From Gibbula magus (lineage: Eukaryota; Mollusca; Gastropoda; Trochida; Trochidae): DNA of 64,000 bases. A program made the position numbers and the translations under genes. Under the pieces are notes generated by a model. That model searched no databases. It saw only the letters and a list, made by a program, of their open reading frames with translations, and was not told where the DNA came from. Below are positions 35,331-46,332 of the stretch, piece by piece; position 1 is the first letter of the stretch; each line of letters starts with the position of its first letter. Where the stretch lies: assembly GCA_936450465.1 (NCBI GenBank), contig OW388296.1:41630023-41694022 (forward strand), in the 5' to 3' direction.

Positions 35331-35645
35331 TATCCATGCTTGAAAACAAAACCCAAATGTTCTTTTTGTATAGAATAATTTATTGTGCAATGATTAAGAT
35401 CATAACAGTGCGGTATGTACAAAACTGCTTGAGGAACGCTTGACACGTGAGCTACTGACATTACTTGCTAAAGAAATGATCCTCTTCTTTCACAGTGCTA
35501 TTAAAATTCTCTATAAACATCATTCGACACAACATCAACATCATCACATTTCACACAAGCTCAAAATGCCATTTTACAGATGCATAATCTAAAAATTTTA
35601 GTATGCTGATCCTTGATCTAAAATGTTTTTACATTCTGTGCCCAA

Positions 35646-35955
35646 GTGAGTGAGTTGGGGTTTAATACTGCTTTCAAGAGTATTTCACTTATATCACGGC
35701 TGCTAGTATTATGGCAGGGAGAAAGCCTGCAACGCCATGTGGCTATGCACTGCTGTGAAACCTGCGAGCAGCGGCTGGAACTAGCGAACCATGGGTGGTA
35801 CTACGCTGAAATTCAGTGTATCATCGCACCCAAACCTTACTGCGTGTAGAACAGTTCTCTACTGCAGACAAAGTTGCCGTGCCCCTGGCGGGATTCGAAC
35901 CCCGGACCTCTTGATCCAAAGCCGAATGCGCTAACCACTGCGCTATCCCGCCCCC
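35646..35955 (-). mobile_element. tRNA-derived SINE family A with target duplication
   Basis: Full-length reversed copy: 'gtgagtgagttggggtttaa' at left, 'cgggattcgaaccccggacc' (B-box complement) and 'cactgcgctatcccgcc' at right. The 11-bp flanks tctgtgcccaa / tctgtacccaa differ by one base. The head is the best preserved in the window. Confidence 0.93.
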
Positions 35956-36385
35956 TCTGTACCCAATTATTTATCTCAGGCAATCCAGATTATTCCAGTG
36001 AAACCAGTTGTCGTATCTGTAATCGAGCCACTCAGAATTACTCAGCAGGTAAAAAAGGTTAATACCAACATTAATTCAATGAAATAAAAAAAATATTGCT
36101 ATGCATTCAGCATATGCTTGAACAAAGGAAATTAAGCCAAAAAATGTGTATTTTAATTACCTTTGAATGTAGAAACCCTGAGACTTTTTTTTTTATCGTG
36201 AATTCATTTATGACACCTAATTTGAATATGTCTAGCCTATAAAAAGCACATCTTCAAGTGTGATGAAACTAACATGTGAAATATTTTATGAGAGCTTTAA
36301 TTACAAGAATTGCAAAAATAAGGAAATTTGCATAAATTATGAGAGTACATGACCAAAACATCTACAAATAGTATATTACATGAGT

Positions 36386-36724
36386 GTAAAGGGGCAGTAG
36401 CAAGTTTTTTCGCTCAAAACGTCGATGAAAATGTATTTGAAAAATGTCACCAACAAGAGTAAAACACCCTTCTCTCTTCGGAAAATCAAGTTAAAAAATT
36501 AGTGTACATGGTTCCGTAAAGCTATCATTTTTGTTATTTGAAATAATAAAATGTGTTCACAATAAAATCACTGCCATGCAATTTATGCTTTATACGCAAC
36601 ACCGTTAATACCACTACGGATAATTGGTTTGTGTAATAAGATGTTTTACCCTCTAAAGTAAATATAAATGACATAAACTATCATTATAATAAAATCATCA
36701 AAAAACGTGCTACTGCCTCTTTAA
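36386..36724. mobile_element. TTAA MITE family 1
   Basis: Left end gTAAAGGGGCAGTAGCAAG, right end ACGTGCTACTGCCTCTTTAA; the interior matches 1868-2230. The left TTAA is mutated to GTAA. Confidence 0.8.
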
Positions 36725-38464
36725 GATTCTTAATATTTGAAAAATAAGTGTCAGTTATGATTGGAACAAAAACATGACGGACGGATATGCTTACCGCTAT
36801 ATAACCCAACTACTGGGTATAATTATGACAATTTTATAAAAGATTGACAAAAGAACTAATCACAACCATCTCGAATGAGAACCAGCGTAGAGAAATTAAT
36901 CTCCGTACTGCTGAAGAAACATACAAAACATCAATCTCATTAAAATCAAATAAACACTACCTCGCTGTATTCCCCATGGGTCATATCTCGTGACTTTTCA
37001 CTTACGAATCAGCGACAAGGATAGAAAGTTGTCAAACCTGGTCGTTATCCAAGCGAGGTTGTGATTGGTTGAATATGAGGAAGGTGAAAGGTAACAAGGT
37101 CAAATGACATGATCGACCCCTGCCGAGCTGTACTCAAATCACAAAAGCAGTGAAATGTTACGTTCTATCTGATTTTATTGAGATTGATAAAATACTAACA
37201 CAATTCAACATTTTTCAATGAATTAAGCATTGTTAGGATTACATTGTCAATGTGTATCCTTTTTTATTTCCTTTTGAAATTCAAAGAAAATAATTTCTAC
37301 AACCAAAGAGAAAAAACATTTATAATGATGACGTTTAATTAAATGAAGCATTTATAGAAGTCATACTCACATTTTCAAATTATAAGACAAAAAGACATAC
37401 ATTCACATTCGTGAAAAAAAAGATACCATACCCCAAATTATTTAATTCTTAACAATTATTTCAAGAATAATATTTAAATAAAATAATCTAAAAATGAAGC
37501 ATTATTCATTGTCTTAAACAATAACTCACTCACTCACTATAATGCCATTTAATTAAGTCATAACCAAGCTTTCAAATGCATATGTACAAAAACAAACAAT
37601 CATATTTCATGAAATAGACAAAGATTTTCTAAATCTCAAATTGCTCTCTAAATATGAAAACCAAATACAGTCATACTTGAAATAAACATACAGTATTTTA
37701 AGTGATAGAAAATGTGAATATTACAGACAAAAACAGTGTTTCTTCTAAATTTACCTGAATGTTTTATAAAATCAATGTGCATATCAAATTATTTTCTGGA
37801 CCACTTCAAACATCAATAGCACCATAAAAGCATTAAGTCATTCATACACATATTCAGCACAAAAATCACTAAGGTAAATAAATACCTAAAGGCCTACCCG
37901 GTATGTCATCCCTTTTGCTAAATTGACATTTAATCTATGAAATTTTAATAATTACTGTACCTTCAACCCTATGATTTTATATCTTTAAACTTTTAGTTCT
38001 GTATATTCAGTTTATCTGGACTTGGTGAATAAGGACCAAAACTGTATTAAAGACTCTTAATTTTTACACAGTCATTGGTCGTAAGTCAATGTTAATGTAT
38101 GGCACTTACGACTATCTTAGCGCTAAGAGAGCTTCGAAAATATGGGCCAAGGTCATGAGCAACCAATGAACAGGCTTGTATCATATAACTCACTTCTGCT
38201 GCATCAGCATTATCACTTCACAGACAAACTTGGTTGTAAGGACTTATCTGATTGGCTAATCAGAAAGTATAGGCTGTAAGCTATATTGGAAATATGTTCA
38301 GTCAATGCAAGAGGTACCACTGCAATTATATCATCAGCAAAGGCCAAACCCCTCCCCCCTTCCCCCTCCCCACCCATCTTCCCCTATCACCCTCCTACAT
38401 TTGTATTTACAATATGTGACCCCTCCTCCCCTCCACTTTCAAAATTCTGAGATTCATATGTTCT
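36725..38464. other. Intergenic between ITPR and sarcospan, no gene seen
   Basis: AT-rich sequence with a stray 'aacaataactcactcactca' SINE tail at about 37509 and nothing else recognised. Confidence 0.5.
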
Positions 38465-38696
38465 TTAAAGGGACACTGCGTCGAGGATAAAAATGAGTCT
38501 CATCTTTATCTCACTAAGCTGATTAGAGTGTCTGCTAACGAATTACGCTTCACTTCACTGTCTACATGCAGTAGTTTTTATTACCAATTACGTCAATTTC
38601 TGAAATTTGGTATCTGTGACTTTTTAGCAGACATCTTAATCAGCATAGGTAGATACACATCATCTTATTTTTATTCTCGACGCAGTGTCCCTTTAA
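38465..38696. mobile_element. TTAA MITE family 3 (perfect inverted ends)
   Basis: TTAAAGGGACACTGCGTCGA and TCGACGCAGTGTCCCTTTAA are exact inverse ends, with TTAA at both borders, over 232 bp. It lies 75 bp beyond the sarcospan stop codon, so it may be within that gene's 3' UTR. Confidence 0.92.
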
Positions 38697-38771
38697 GAGG
38701 GTGTGGATCTGAGATTTAATTTTATAAAAAAAATAAGCTGAAATTCATCCACACGTCACACCAAGCATGCA

Positions 38772-39125
38772 TCATGAAAAGTAATTCCTTAAAGATTGTT
38801 GCCGCCTAAGTCCTGAATATATTTTGCCATATCGGGCCTGCCACAGAAGGATGACGAACCATAGAGATATAATACACCCCGAGAAACAGAGTCCGCCCAT
38901 GATTAGCAGATACAGTCTCGCCTCCTCGAGGACTATGCGGCAATCGGCCACGCCCTCGTAAACATATAGGCGAGTCTCAAAGTCAGGTGACTTGGAACAC
39001 AAGCAGTCATTGGCTGAAACTTGACAGGTCGCATACGTGAAGATTCGGCTGAGATGGATGACGGGGAACGTACTCGCGATGACACAGAGGAAGATGGCAA
39101 GCACGGAGAAGAATAAACACACCGC
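38772..39125 (-). CDS. SSPN: Sarcospan-like last exon
   Basis: Acceptor tttacag; 117 codons and TGA (rc of 38772-38774). AVCLFFSVLAIFLCVIAS is helix 3. The loop carries six cysteines or more, including CQVSANDCLC and VADC. ARLYLLIMGGLCFSGCIISL then WFVILLWQARYGKIYSGLR is helix 4 and its cytosolic end. It finishes RRQQSLRNYFS. The GTG near the left edge is an internal Val, not a start. Confidence 0.87.
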   Translation of the reverse strand, partial: AVCLFFSVLAIFLCVIASTFPVIHLSRIFTYATCQVSANDCLCSKSPDFETRLYVYEGVADCRIVLEEARLYLLIMGGLCFSGCIISLWFVILLWQARYGKIYSGLRRQQSLRNYFS

Positions 39126-39983
39126 CTGTAAAAAAAAAACAAAGAATATTTTTTGCAGATTTTTGGAAATGTAATTAATATAAGAGTTAAAAAGTTTTGT
39201 TTTGTTGCATTTCTATATATACAATTATATCCTTGAATCATGGCATCTTCTATAATATGAGAAAGTGGGTTTACTTCACTGCTAAATATAGCATACCAGG
39301 ATCCTTAAAAAATGCAATGTGACACATGCAGAGTGACATGTGCTCTAAGAAGAAGTGATAGTTATTTCTTTGATAGGTAACATAGAACAGTATCTAGACT
39401 CAAACACTTCACATGCAAATAGTATGGTAATTTCAACAGCTCCACTGGATACATTTCCAATGAAGTTTCATAAAATCTCTTTTCCTTCATGGAATGTTAG
39501 GGTGATGTGGAGGCAGTCATGAATTTGCCATGAAATATATTAAGACAAGTTGAAGTAAGTTAATATGAAATTGAATAATATTATAAAATAACCTTGCTAA
39601 TTTATTAATGCCATAGTTTTCAAGGTAGAATGCTATGTTAATTATTCATCCATTAAGAATAATTACCAGTTATTTTGATAAAGCAAAAACTCAAGCCAAA
39701 GCTCAAACATGATAATTTCCAGAAAAGTAAGACTGTATTTGAATCAAATTACCAATTTCTCATTTCTCATTCAAGATTTGATGAAACGGTAATTTATCTT
39801 ATTAATAAATATTTACACATAAGTTTTTCAGAGGATAAGGGAGACTACAAAAGTTGTTAGAAAAATAACTATAGGCCTAAATTTGTCTGTAAACCTATAG
39901 CTTAGACATTTCCTAAACTATAAATGTACCAACTTCCCCGACAAGTCATAACTCCTACCATGCAGTCTCCATCACTGGCTAAT

Positions 39984-40411
39984 TTAAAGCGGCCGTTCTG
40001 TCGGCAAAATCCGCCATATTGGATTTTGTGCATTACGTGAAATGAAAACACGCTATATTTTTCCTAATTTTACAACATTTTAATGATAAAAGATATACAC
40101 TGATAGAAAGTTCACATAGTAACATATAACTTGTCATAAAACTATTAAACAATTTGCTGTTATGCCGTAGCAAAATTTTCCCCACTCGCAGCGCCGATGA
40201 ATGGCTTCCGTTCTCATTTTTTTTATTTTTCAACAAATGTACGCTTGTCTTTATTAAGTTGTGAAATATGAATTCATCAAAATATAACTGTTTTAATATC
40301 TTTTAACTCGAATGTGTTTTATTTATTTATTAGTAGCATATTTGTGTAAACGAGGCTATCCTCTCGAATTTCGTTTCCACAAAAAATACCCCAATAGAAC
40401 CCTCCTTTTAA
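39984..40411. mobile_element. TTAA MITE family 2
   Basis: Left TTAAAGCGGCCGTTCTGTCG, right end ccaatagaaccctccttTTAA, a loose inverted match (GTTCT core) with TTAA at both sides. Related sequence is at 60256 (left half) and 63536-63687. Lies in the sarcospan intron. Confidence 0.7.
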
Positions 40412-40675
40412 GCCTTGCTACATAGTACAAGCACACTATGAAGTTGAGGTGCAGCAAACTGCTTTACTAGCACAGAGAAGTGGAGGAACTGCAGCAAGCC
40501 TAAAATTAGCCAATGATGGAGATCGACTGGCGCAAGTTATGAATTACGGGGGAAGTTGTCAATGTGCCAGTGAGCACCAACTGAGCGAAAATGGATGCTT
40601 CATAAATTCATTATTATTTTTAACAATATTAATTGATAATGGAAAATAAATACTAAATACTAAAAATAGAGCCAT

Positions 40676-41100
40676 GGGCTCTGTAGCTCATCAGGATTTG
40701 ATTTATTATCTAAGGTTGAATATCTAAATAGGTTTTTGGATCATGACCCCTGTGACCCGTATATGGAGTCACAGGGTCACCAATCCTACAATTTAGAATC
40801 CCCATGGGCCAAGGAGTCTGCACACAACTTTTCAGCTCTCTAGACCTTTTGGAACTGGAGAAGAAGATGAAAATAGGTTTTTAAGGATGTGACCCCTGTG
40901 ACCCCATTTGGGGTCATGGGGTCACAAAATCTACAATTTAGAATCCCCATTGGCCAAGGAGTCTGCACATAAAATTTCAGCTCTGTGGAGTCATTGGTTC
41001 TGGAGAAGAAGTCGAAAAAGCAAAAAGTTTACGGATGGACGGACGCCGGACACCATGCCATGCCATAAGCCCATCGGGCCTTTCAGGCCTGATAGGCTAA
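40676..41100 (-). repeat. Reversed CACCAGGCCTGAAAGG-type repeat
   Basis: Reverse complement of the repeat at 19139-19735: 'caaggagtctgcacacaact', 'ggagaagaagatgaaaatag' and closing 'cgggcctttcaggcctgat'. It sits 30 bp from the sarcospan exon 41133-41219. Confidence 0.8.
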
Positions 41101-41132
41101 AAATGAATACTAGAATCCAATAATTATGTTAC

Positions 41133-41219
41133 CTTAGTAACAAAGGCCTTCTGACTCCCTGAGAATGATGAGAAGTTGGTAGCACAGTAGTAGATCCCGG
41201 ACAGACCCGCAATACTCAG
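41133..41219 (-). CDS. SSPN: Sarcospan-like penultimate exon
   Basis: 87 bp, 29 codons, between acceptor ctttatttcag and donor gtaaca. LSIAGLSGIYYCATNF (second membrane helix) then SSFSGSQKAFVTK. Vertebrate sarcospan has LVAYLGLFMLCVSYQV...QFSMK at this position. Phase 0 at both ends, joining AVCLFFS of the next exon. Confidence 0.78.
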
Positions 41220-42697
41220 CTGAAATAAAGATTTGGAATTTGAAATGTAACAAATAAAAATATTCAACATTCCAAATGTAAGAACAGGAAGATTTTAAGG
41301 AAATACCATTTTGTTATTTCCTTACATTCCATCTGATGAAGGAGTGAGTATGTACTCCGAAATGTCGTGTATTTTCACATAAAGAAGTTGTTATCCAGAA
41401 AACCTGTTCTTATGTATACCACTTCTTAATGCCCTTCAAAGACCTGATTCCAAATGTACCTTTACAGGCATATGACATCATGATAGCGGCCTGTTTGACT
41501 GAAATAAAATCCAATTTTTCTAAATATATAGAATTAATCATAATTATTTCGACAGAAAGGCGCAATCATCCCAATGACACATGATTGCAACAGCCAAGAA
41601 AGCTCTAGATGATTGGTTGAATATTTGTTGGGTGACATGGAACAAGTAAATATAATTTTTGCTTTGATGCAATGAGAGACTTTTGGGATTTATAAGAGTT
41701 ACTTTTAAATAATTGGAAAACATTGTTTGAATTTTACCAGATATACTGCATAATATTTTAAAATAAAATCAAAGTGCATGGATTCTTTTGATAGAGGTGC
41801 AACATTTACTGCCTGACAAATAACTATCCTGATTCAGGGCTGACTCATTAATAAAAAGGCCCTTTAACCAGGATAGTTATCATTTCAGGTTTGTCTTAAG
41901 TTTAATGGACAGCTTAATTAAGTAACTTGTTTTTTCTGTTAACTAAATGACTAACAGAATGAATTTCAACTGAAAGCATTTCAAACAGATTTGTTTGCAA
42001 AAATCTTCCAAATTTTTTTTCAATTTCTTTAGCCTCTATGCAATACAAAACACTTTATAATATTTTTTTGCAGTTAAAATTTTCAAACAACAATGGTTTC
42101 CAAATGAATCAGACAGTTTGACCTTTAACCTTTATCTTAAGAGCAACAGATCACACAGTTCAGTCGGTATAACAAACTAAACTCTCGATGAGAATTCACT
42201 TCACATTTCCCAAATCCAGCTTCTCTTAATGGGTTTAATCCATCGTTTGGCAGAGTATTTGGACCATGGCCAGAACAGCGAAACATCCGGCAAACATTAG
42301 GAAGTATTCTTTTTGTGAGAACAAAGCTTTCATTATGCTGAAATCTTGCAGGAACATTTGCCACAATCTTACAGTTTATACAAGTCGCTGAATTAAGATA
42401 TATCGCACAAATAATGTATCCTTTTCTGCAGTTAGATTTTTCATGGCACAGATTTTGAAAAGTTTATTTACAATAAAAACAACTGTTGCCTTCAACAGAC
42501 TCGACTGTTAAAGTTTTCCCGTCAGCATTCAAGTCGTTGAGAGTGCGAACAACTTTAAATGATATCTATACTGCTTAATTGCCTGTTCGGTGAATTTGAA
42601 GGGGATCCTTTTCGTAGCTTAAAATGGTTTTAAGTTTTGTTGATAATTTTCATTATAACTTGCCTGTGGAAGATACTGCCGCATAATATTTATATAG
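41220..42697. other. Sarcospan intron, no further exon seen
   Basis: AT-rich sequence. A sarcospan exon for helix 1 would be expected further upstream on the - strand, but none was recognised here. Confidence 0.45.
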
Positions 42698-42842
42698 AGA
42701 TTATTACCCGAGGAAGTGTGTCATATGACTTTTACGAAACGAGTGTGAATTTTTTTATTGCCCGAGCGAGAGCGAGGGTTATACATAAATTTGTACGAGT
42801 TTCGTAAAAGCCATATGACACACTTTCGAGTGTAATAATTTC
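42698..42842. repeat. Palindromic element
   Basis: Left 'gtgtgtcatatgacttttac' followed by gaaacgagt is the near-inverse of the right arm 'cgagtttcgtaaaagccata' followed by tgacacac; the loop contains 'cccgagcgagagcgagggtt'. A decayed relative is at 60686-60790. Confidence 0.8.
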
Positions 42843-43206
42843 TTTATTACCCATTTTAATTCATTTGATTCCCGTAAAATTAGCCAGGAAACGACCCACT
42901 TCTCTTGCAACGGCAAGCTACAATGACGTCACGAACAATCGTTTTATGACGTCACAGACGGGAAGTCGTGGTGAAACAATGGTTGCTAAGCAAACGTGAT
43001 ATGTACACATGTGCTCATATCAATAATATTAACTCAGTTATTTTCAACCATATGGGTAATAAATGACAATATAAAACTAGTGGAATACAACGGTAAGTAT
43101 GACGTCACAAAAGTGTGCAGTTATGACGTCACGATGGTACATGACTCGTGGAAATCTTAGATTCAGCACAATGTCAGCAATTTAGCTTGATTAATTTGGG
43201 CAAGGT

Positions 43207-43367
43207 ATAAACAGGATATTAAATGACCTTCAATATAATACCATTTTTATTAAACTTTTGAATGATTTGGTATCAAACACGCTTTTGCTTTTTTAATACC
43301 AAATTATTAACTTGTTTAATAAAAATGATATTAAATGGAAGGTCGTTTTATCCTCTATCAATATAGT
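43207..43367. repeat. Second palindromic repeat
   Basis: 'aggatattaaatgaccttca' and 'accatttttattaaac' at left are inverted at right ('gtttaataaaaatgatatta', 'aatggaaggtcgttttatcc'), around a 'ggtatcaaacacgcttttgc' centre. Confidence 0.7.
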
Positions 43368-43619
43368 ATTTATATTTTGTTATGGTTCTGGAGAAAAGCC
43401 TGCAGAAGTTTATAATAAGCTTAGCAAAGAAACCTGCACATAGTGTAAACAACATTAACAAATTGACTTGTTTTGTTATGTTAAAAAATAGTTTCTATTA
43501 ATCATCAATACAGAAGCATGAAGGAGGAAAGCCCACAACTGTAAAGTGTTAAGTTTTCAATGAAACCTGTCTGTGTAAACAATCTAAAGAATGAGAAAAC
43601 ATGGTTATTTTAGTTTGTT

Positions 43620-45390
43620 TCAACAGACAGAGACAGAGACAGAGATTTTATTTCAGTATGAGGCCTTCGGCCCAAAATACAGGCATTATGACAATGTCAA
43701 TTGTGTGTGCGCAAAGAATAATTCTTACTTCCTGGAATTTACCAGCTTCTGGACATTGAATAGATACAGCCCAATATTATATAAGATCTCCTGGTTTTGG
43801 CTTTGCAGGAGATTTACAATAGAATAGTGTGTGTAAGGCACTTTGTTAAATTTACTTAAATATTTATTTCTAAGTTTATCATAGGCACTACAAATAAATA
43901 ATACATGATACTCATTTTCAACATATGATAGACCTTTTCCTTTACAAAAGGGGCATAATCTTTCATTATATTCTATTCCATTGTACCTGCCACATTCAAC
44001 AGCAATATTAAAATTACTACATCTGAATCTTGATATGGCAATCCTTAAATGCATGGGAATATCATAACAAAGATACCTTTCTACATTTAACAGTGACTTA
44101 AATTCCTTGTAAAATATACATTTGGGGGATTCCTTAATTGATGAATACCATGACTGCTTTAAATTATCTCCTAGCCTTAGCTTGAATAGAGAAACAAAAT
44201 GTTCAACATTTCCAATTTCTTGGCTTAGCCAAGCATAACCAAAACCATATTGGAATAATATACTTCTAACTTTTGTAACCCAAGTAGTGTAACCTAAATT
44301 GTCTAATGATCTTAACATCAAGTAACTTTGATGAGAAAGTCTATTCGGTTGCATATGTATAAGTCTACACCAAAATTTAATAACTCTAGACATATATATA
44401 TGCTGCAAAGGGAGTCTGCCACATTCCCCAAGAACCATATTATTCAAAGTAGTTTTCTTTACCTTTAAATATTTTTTACAAAACTTAATTTGAACACCTT
44501 CTATTATCTTGGAATGACAAGTTCCCCAAATTTCCGAACCATAACAAAGAATAGGCACAATCATTGAATCAAAAATATTAAGTAAATCAGTGCAACTTAT
44601 GTTACCAATTTTCCTCTGAAAACCATTCACAGACATAATAGCTTTACAAGCCTGAGATGCAAGACATGTCTGGGCTTTACTCCAGATAAGTTTGGGTGTG
44701 AAAACTAATCCTAAATATCTATAGAAGGAAACAACTTCAACAGGAGAACCATTATAAAACCATTTCTCATAGTGACGAAGTGGGCCCCCATTTCTAAAAA
44801 CTATAATTTTGGTTTTCTTTAAATTAACTTTCATTCCTGTAATGTCACAAAAATTTTCCAAAACACTTAGTTTCTTTTGGAGTAAATTACAAGTATCCGA
44901 TAATGCCGAAATGTCATCCGCAAACATAAGTGCACATAAATTTGGAAAAAATTGATTTATAAAGATACCATGTCCACCCTCTAATTCTAGTTTCTTGTAA
45001 AGATTGTCAATAAATATAAGAAATATCTGTGGGCTTAAAATACATCCTTGCCTTGTACCTACACTACATTGAAAACAGGAGGAAAGGCCATTTTCGGTTC
45101 TGACACAAGCAGTAAGATTGGAATACATTGATGCAATAATATTAAAGAATTTGCCGGATATCCCTGCCCTGTGAAGAGAAGCTAAGAGAACATCATGTCG
45201 AAGGGTATCAAAAGCTTTAGAGAAGTCTATAAAAAGGCAGTACAATCTTCCCTTCTTTTTACAACAGTACTTATTAACTACAGCTTGAAGGACAAACATA
45301 TGATCAATAGTGGAATATCCGGATCTAAACCCTGCCTGAGCCTCATTTAGTATGCTGTGTTTCAACAGTATCATATAGTTCATTTATAAA
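43620..45390 (-). mobile_element. Non-LTR retrotransposon, 5'-truncated, young
   Basis: A LINE in - orientation: open RT reading at 45383-43725, a short 3' end and a (CTGTCT)n-like simple-sequence tail (agacagagacagagacagag on the + strand, 43626-43645). The 5' part (endonuclease, ORF1) is missing, as usual for target-primed insertions that stop early. The intact frame suggests a recent insertion. Confidence 0.9.
43725..45383 (-). CDS. LINE reverse transcriptase, 552 codons open
   Basis: Begins inside the RT domain (SILNEAQAGFRSGYSTIDHM), then LFIDFSKAFDTLRHD, GTRQGCILSPQIFLIFIDNL, the catalytic block LMFADDISALSD, and VSFYRYLGLVFTPKLIWSK (thumb). Near the C terminus RLCPFCKGKG...EYHVLFICSAY is the zinc-finger-like motif usual at the end of such proteins. 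No stop or frameshift for 552 codons. The first RT motif and the whole endonuclease are absent, so it cannot be autonomous. Looks like the CR1/L2-like group; clade not resolved. Confidence 0.92.
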   Translation of the reverse strand: MNYMILLKHSILNEAQAGFRSGYSTIDHMFVLQAVVNKYCCKKKGRLYCLFIDFSKAFDTLRHDVLLASLHRAGISGKFFNIIASMYSNLTACVRTENGLSSCFQCSVGTRQGCILSPQIFLIFIDNLYKKLELEGGHGIFINQFFPNLCALMFADDISALSDTCNLLQKKLSVLENFCDITGMKVNLKKTKIIVFRNGGPLRHYEKWFYNGSPVEVVSFYRYLGLVFTPKLIWSKAQTCLASQACKAIMSVNGFQRKIGNISCTDLLNIFDSMIVPILCYGSEIWGTCHSKIIEGVQIKFCKKYLKVKKTTLNNMVLGECGRLPLQHIYMSRVIKFWCRLIHMQPNRLSHQSYLMLRSLDNLGYTTWVTKVRSILFQYGFGYAWLSQEIGNVEHFVSLFKLRLGDNLKQSWYSSIKESPKCIFYKEFKSLLNVERYLCYDIPMHLRIAISRFRCSNFNIAVECGRYNGIEYNERLCPFCKGKGLSYVENEYHVLFICSAYDKLRNKYLSKFNKVPYTHYSIVNLLQSQNQEILYNIGLYLFNVQKLVNSRK

Positions 45391-45684
45391 AAAAATTTTT
45401 TTATTTATCTCCTAATTTTAAAATGGTTTCTCAAACATGAGCATTATAATTGGCTTATTGCAAATGACAAAATGTTGTAAATGCATGTAATCTGTCTAAA
45501 GTCTTTCATTATGACTCTTGCATCAAATTAAATCAAAACAAGTGTTTGCCACTAACATGGCAATGTCCCCCGCCTCTAATGTTGAGTCATGTAAGACACA
45601 TTTTCTAAATGTGGTTCTTCTTATATTGCACTGCTAAAAAATGTCATTATGACATCAAATGTGAAGACATTGGGTGCTATAGCG

Positions 45685-46195
45685 ATATAAGGTTCATGGC
45701 ATAGCATTAACAAGAATGTGGTCACAGTGGTGTGCACTAAAAGTTGACTGGTGTCTGCATAATTCCCTAATGACAGATGTCACCAAACTTCAAAATAATG
45801 GATGCCAAGGGTTAATAACAAGAGGCTGAAAGCCGGTCAAAGTGCCGTGGTGACCTTGAAAATACGGTCAAGGTCATGCAATTCGACTGGTGTCTGCATA
45901 GTCACCCATTGTAGGCTTGTACAAAAATTTAAGGCACTGGGTCAATCAAGTAATATCGTGTTAACAAGAGTTCGAAAAGTGGTCAAAGTGTTGTGGTGAC
46001 CTTGACAATAAGGTCAAGGTCAGCAAAATCGACTGGTGTCTGCGTAATCCGCCAATGTCACCTGGCACCAATTTGAAGACTTTTGGTCCATCAGGTATAA
46101 TGATAATCTAAATATAAATGTGACGTACGTACGGACGGATGGACGCCGCTGAATACACAAGGCCAATAAACATTTTAGAAAGTCGAAAAAAAAAA
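45685..46195 (+). repeat. Dispersed repeat with ggtcaaggtca motifs and A-rich end
   Basis: Three partial units with 'gactggtgtctgcata' and 'gtggtgaccttga..a.ggtcaaggtca', ending gtacggacggatggacgccg and then a run of 14 A. The poly(A)-like end suggests a retroposon. Confidence 0.6.
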
Positions 46196-46311
46196 AAAAT
46201 TAACAGATTTATGAAGCTTCATTCATCTTTATTTTCATTTTTGAAATGTTAATTTTCCTTTCAGAGACTTAAACCTCAACTTATTCCAGCACAGCCTAAC
46301 TTTAACTAACT

Positions 46312-46332
46312 AACCTAACTTTAAAGATGATT
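46312..46332 (+). repeat. Left target-site repeat of the hammerhead element
   Basis: The 21 bases at 46312-46332 (aacctaactttaaagatgat plus t) recur exactly at 49398-49418. The first six are also in the element end, so the duplication proper is about 15 bp or more. Confidence 0.8.

Larger units (their letters stand above)
38772..41219 (-). other. SSPN: Sarcospan-like gene, 3' part (two exons)
   Basis: Sarcospan is a four-helix membrane protein of the dystrophin-associated sarcoglycan complex in the muscle plasma membrane. Two - strand exons (41219-41133 and 39125-38772) join in phase 0 and give 146 C-terminal residues: end of helix 2, helix 3, the large Cys-rich extracellular loop and helix 4. 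Loop spacing (TCQVSANDCLC...YVYEGVADC) matches vertebrate sarcospan (FTCETTLDSCQC...FVYRDVTDC), as does the final WxxRYxxxYxGLR segment. The N-terminal exon(s) were not found up to 64000. The gene converges on ITPR. Confidence 0.85.

Noticed and set aside
45802..45999. 65-codon + ORF
   Set aside because: Lies within a dispersed ggtcaaggtca repeat; no conserved protein features.
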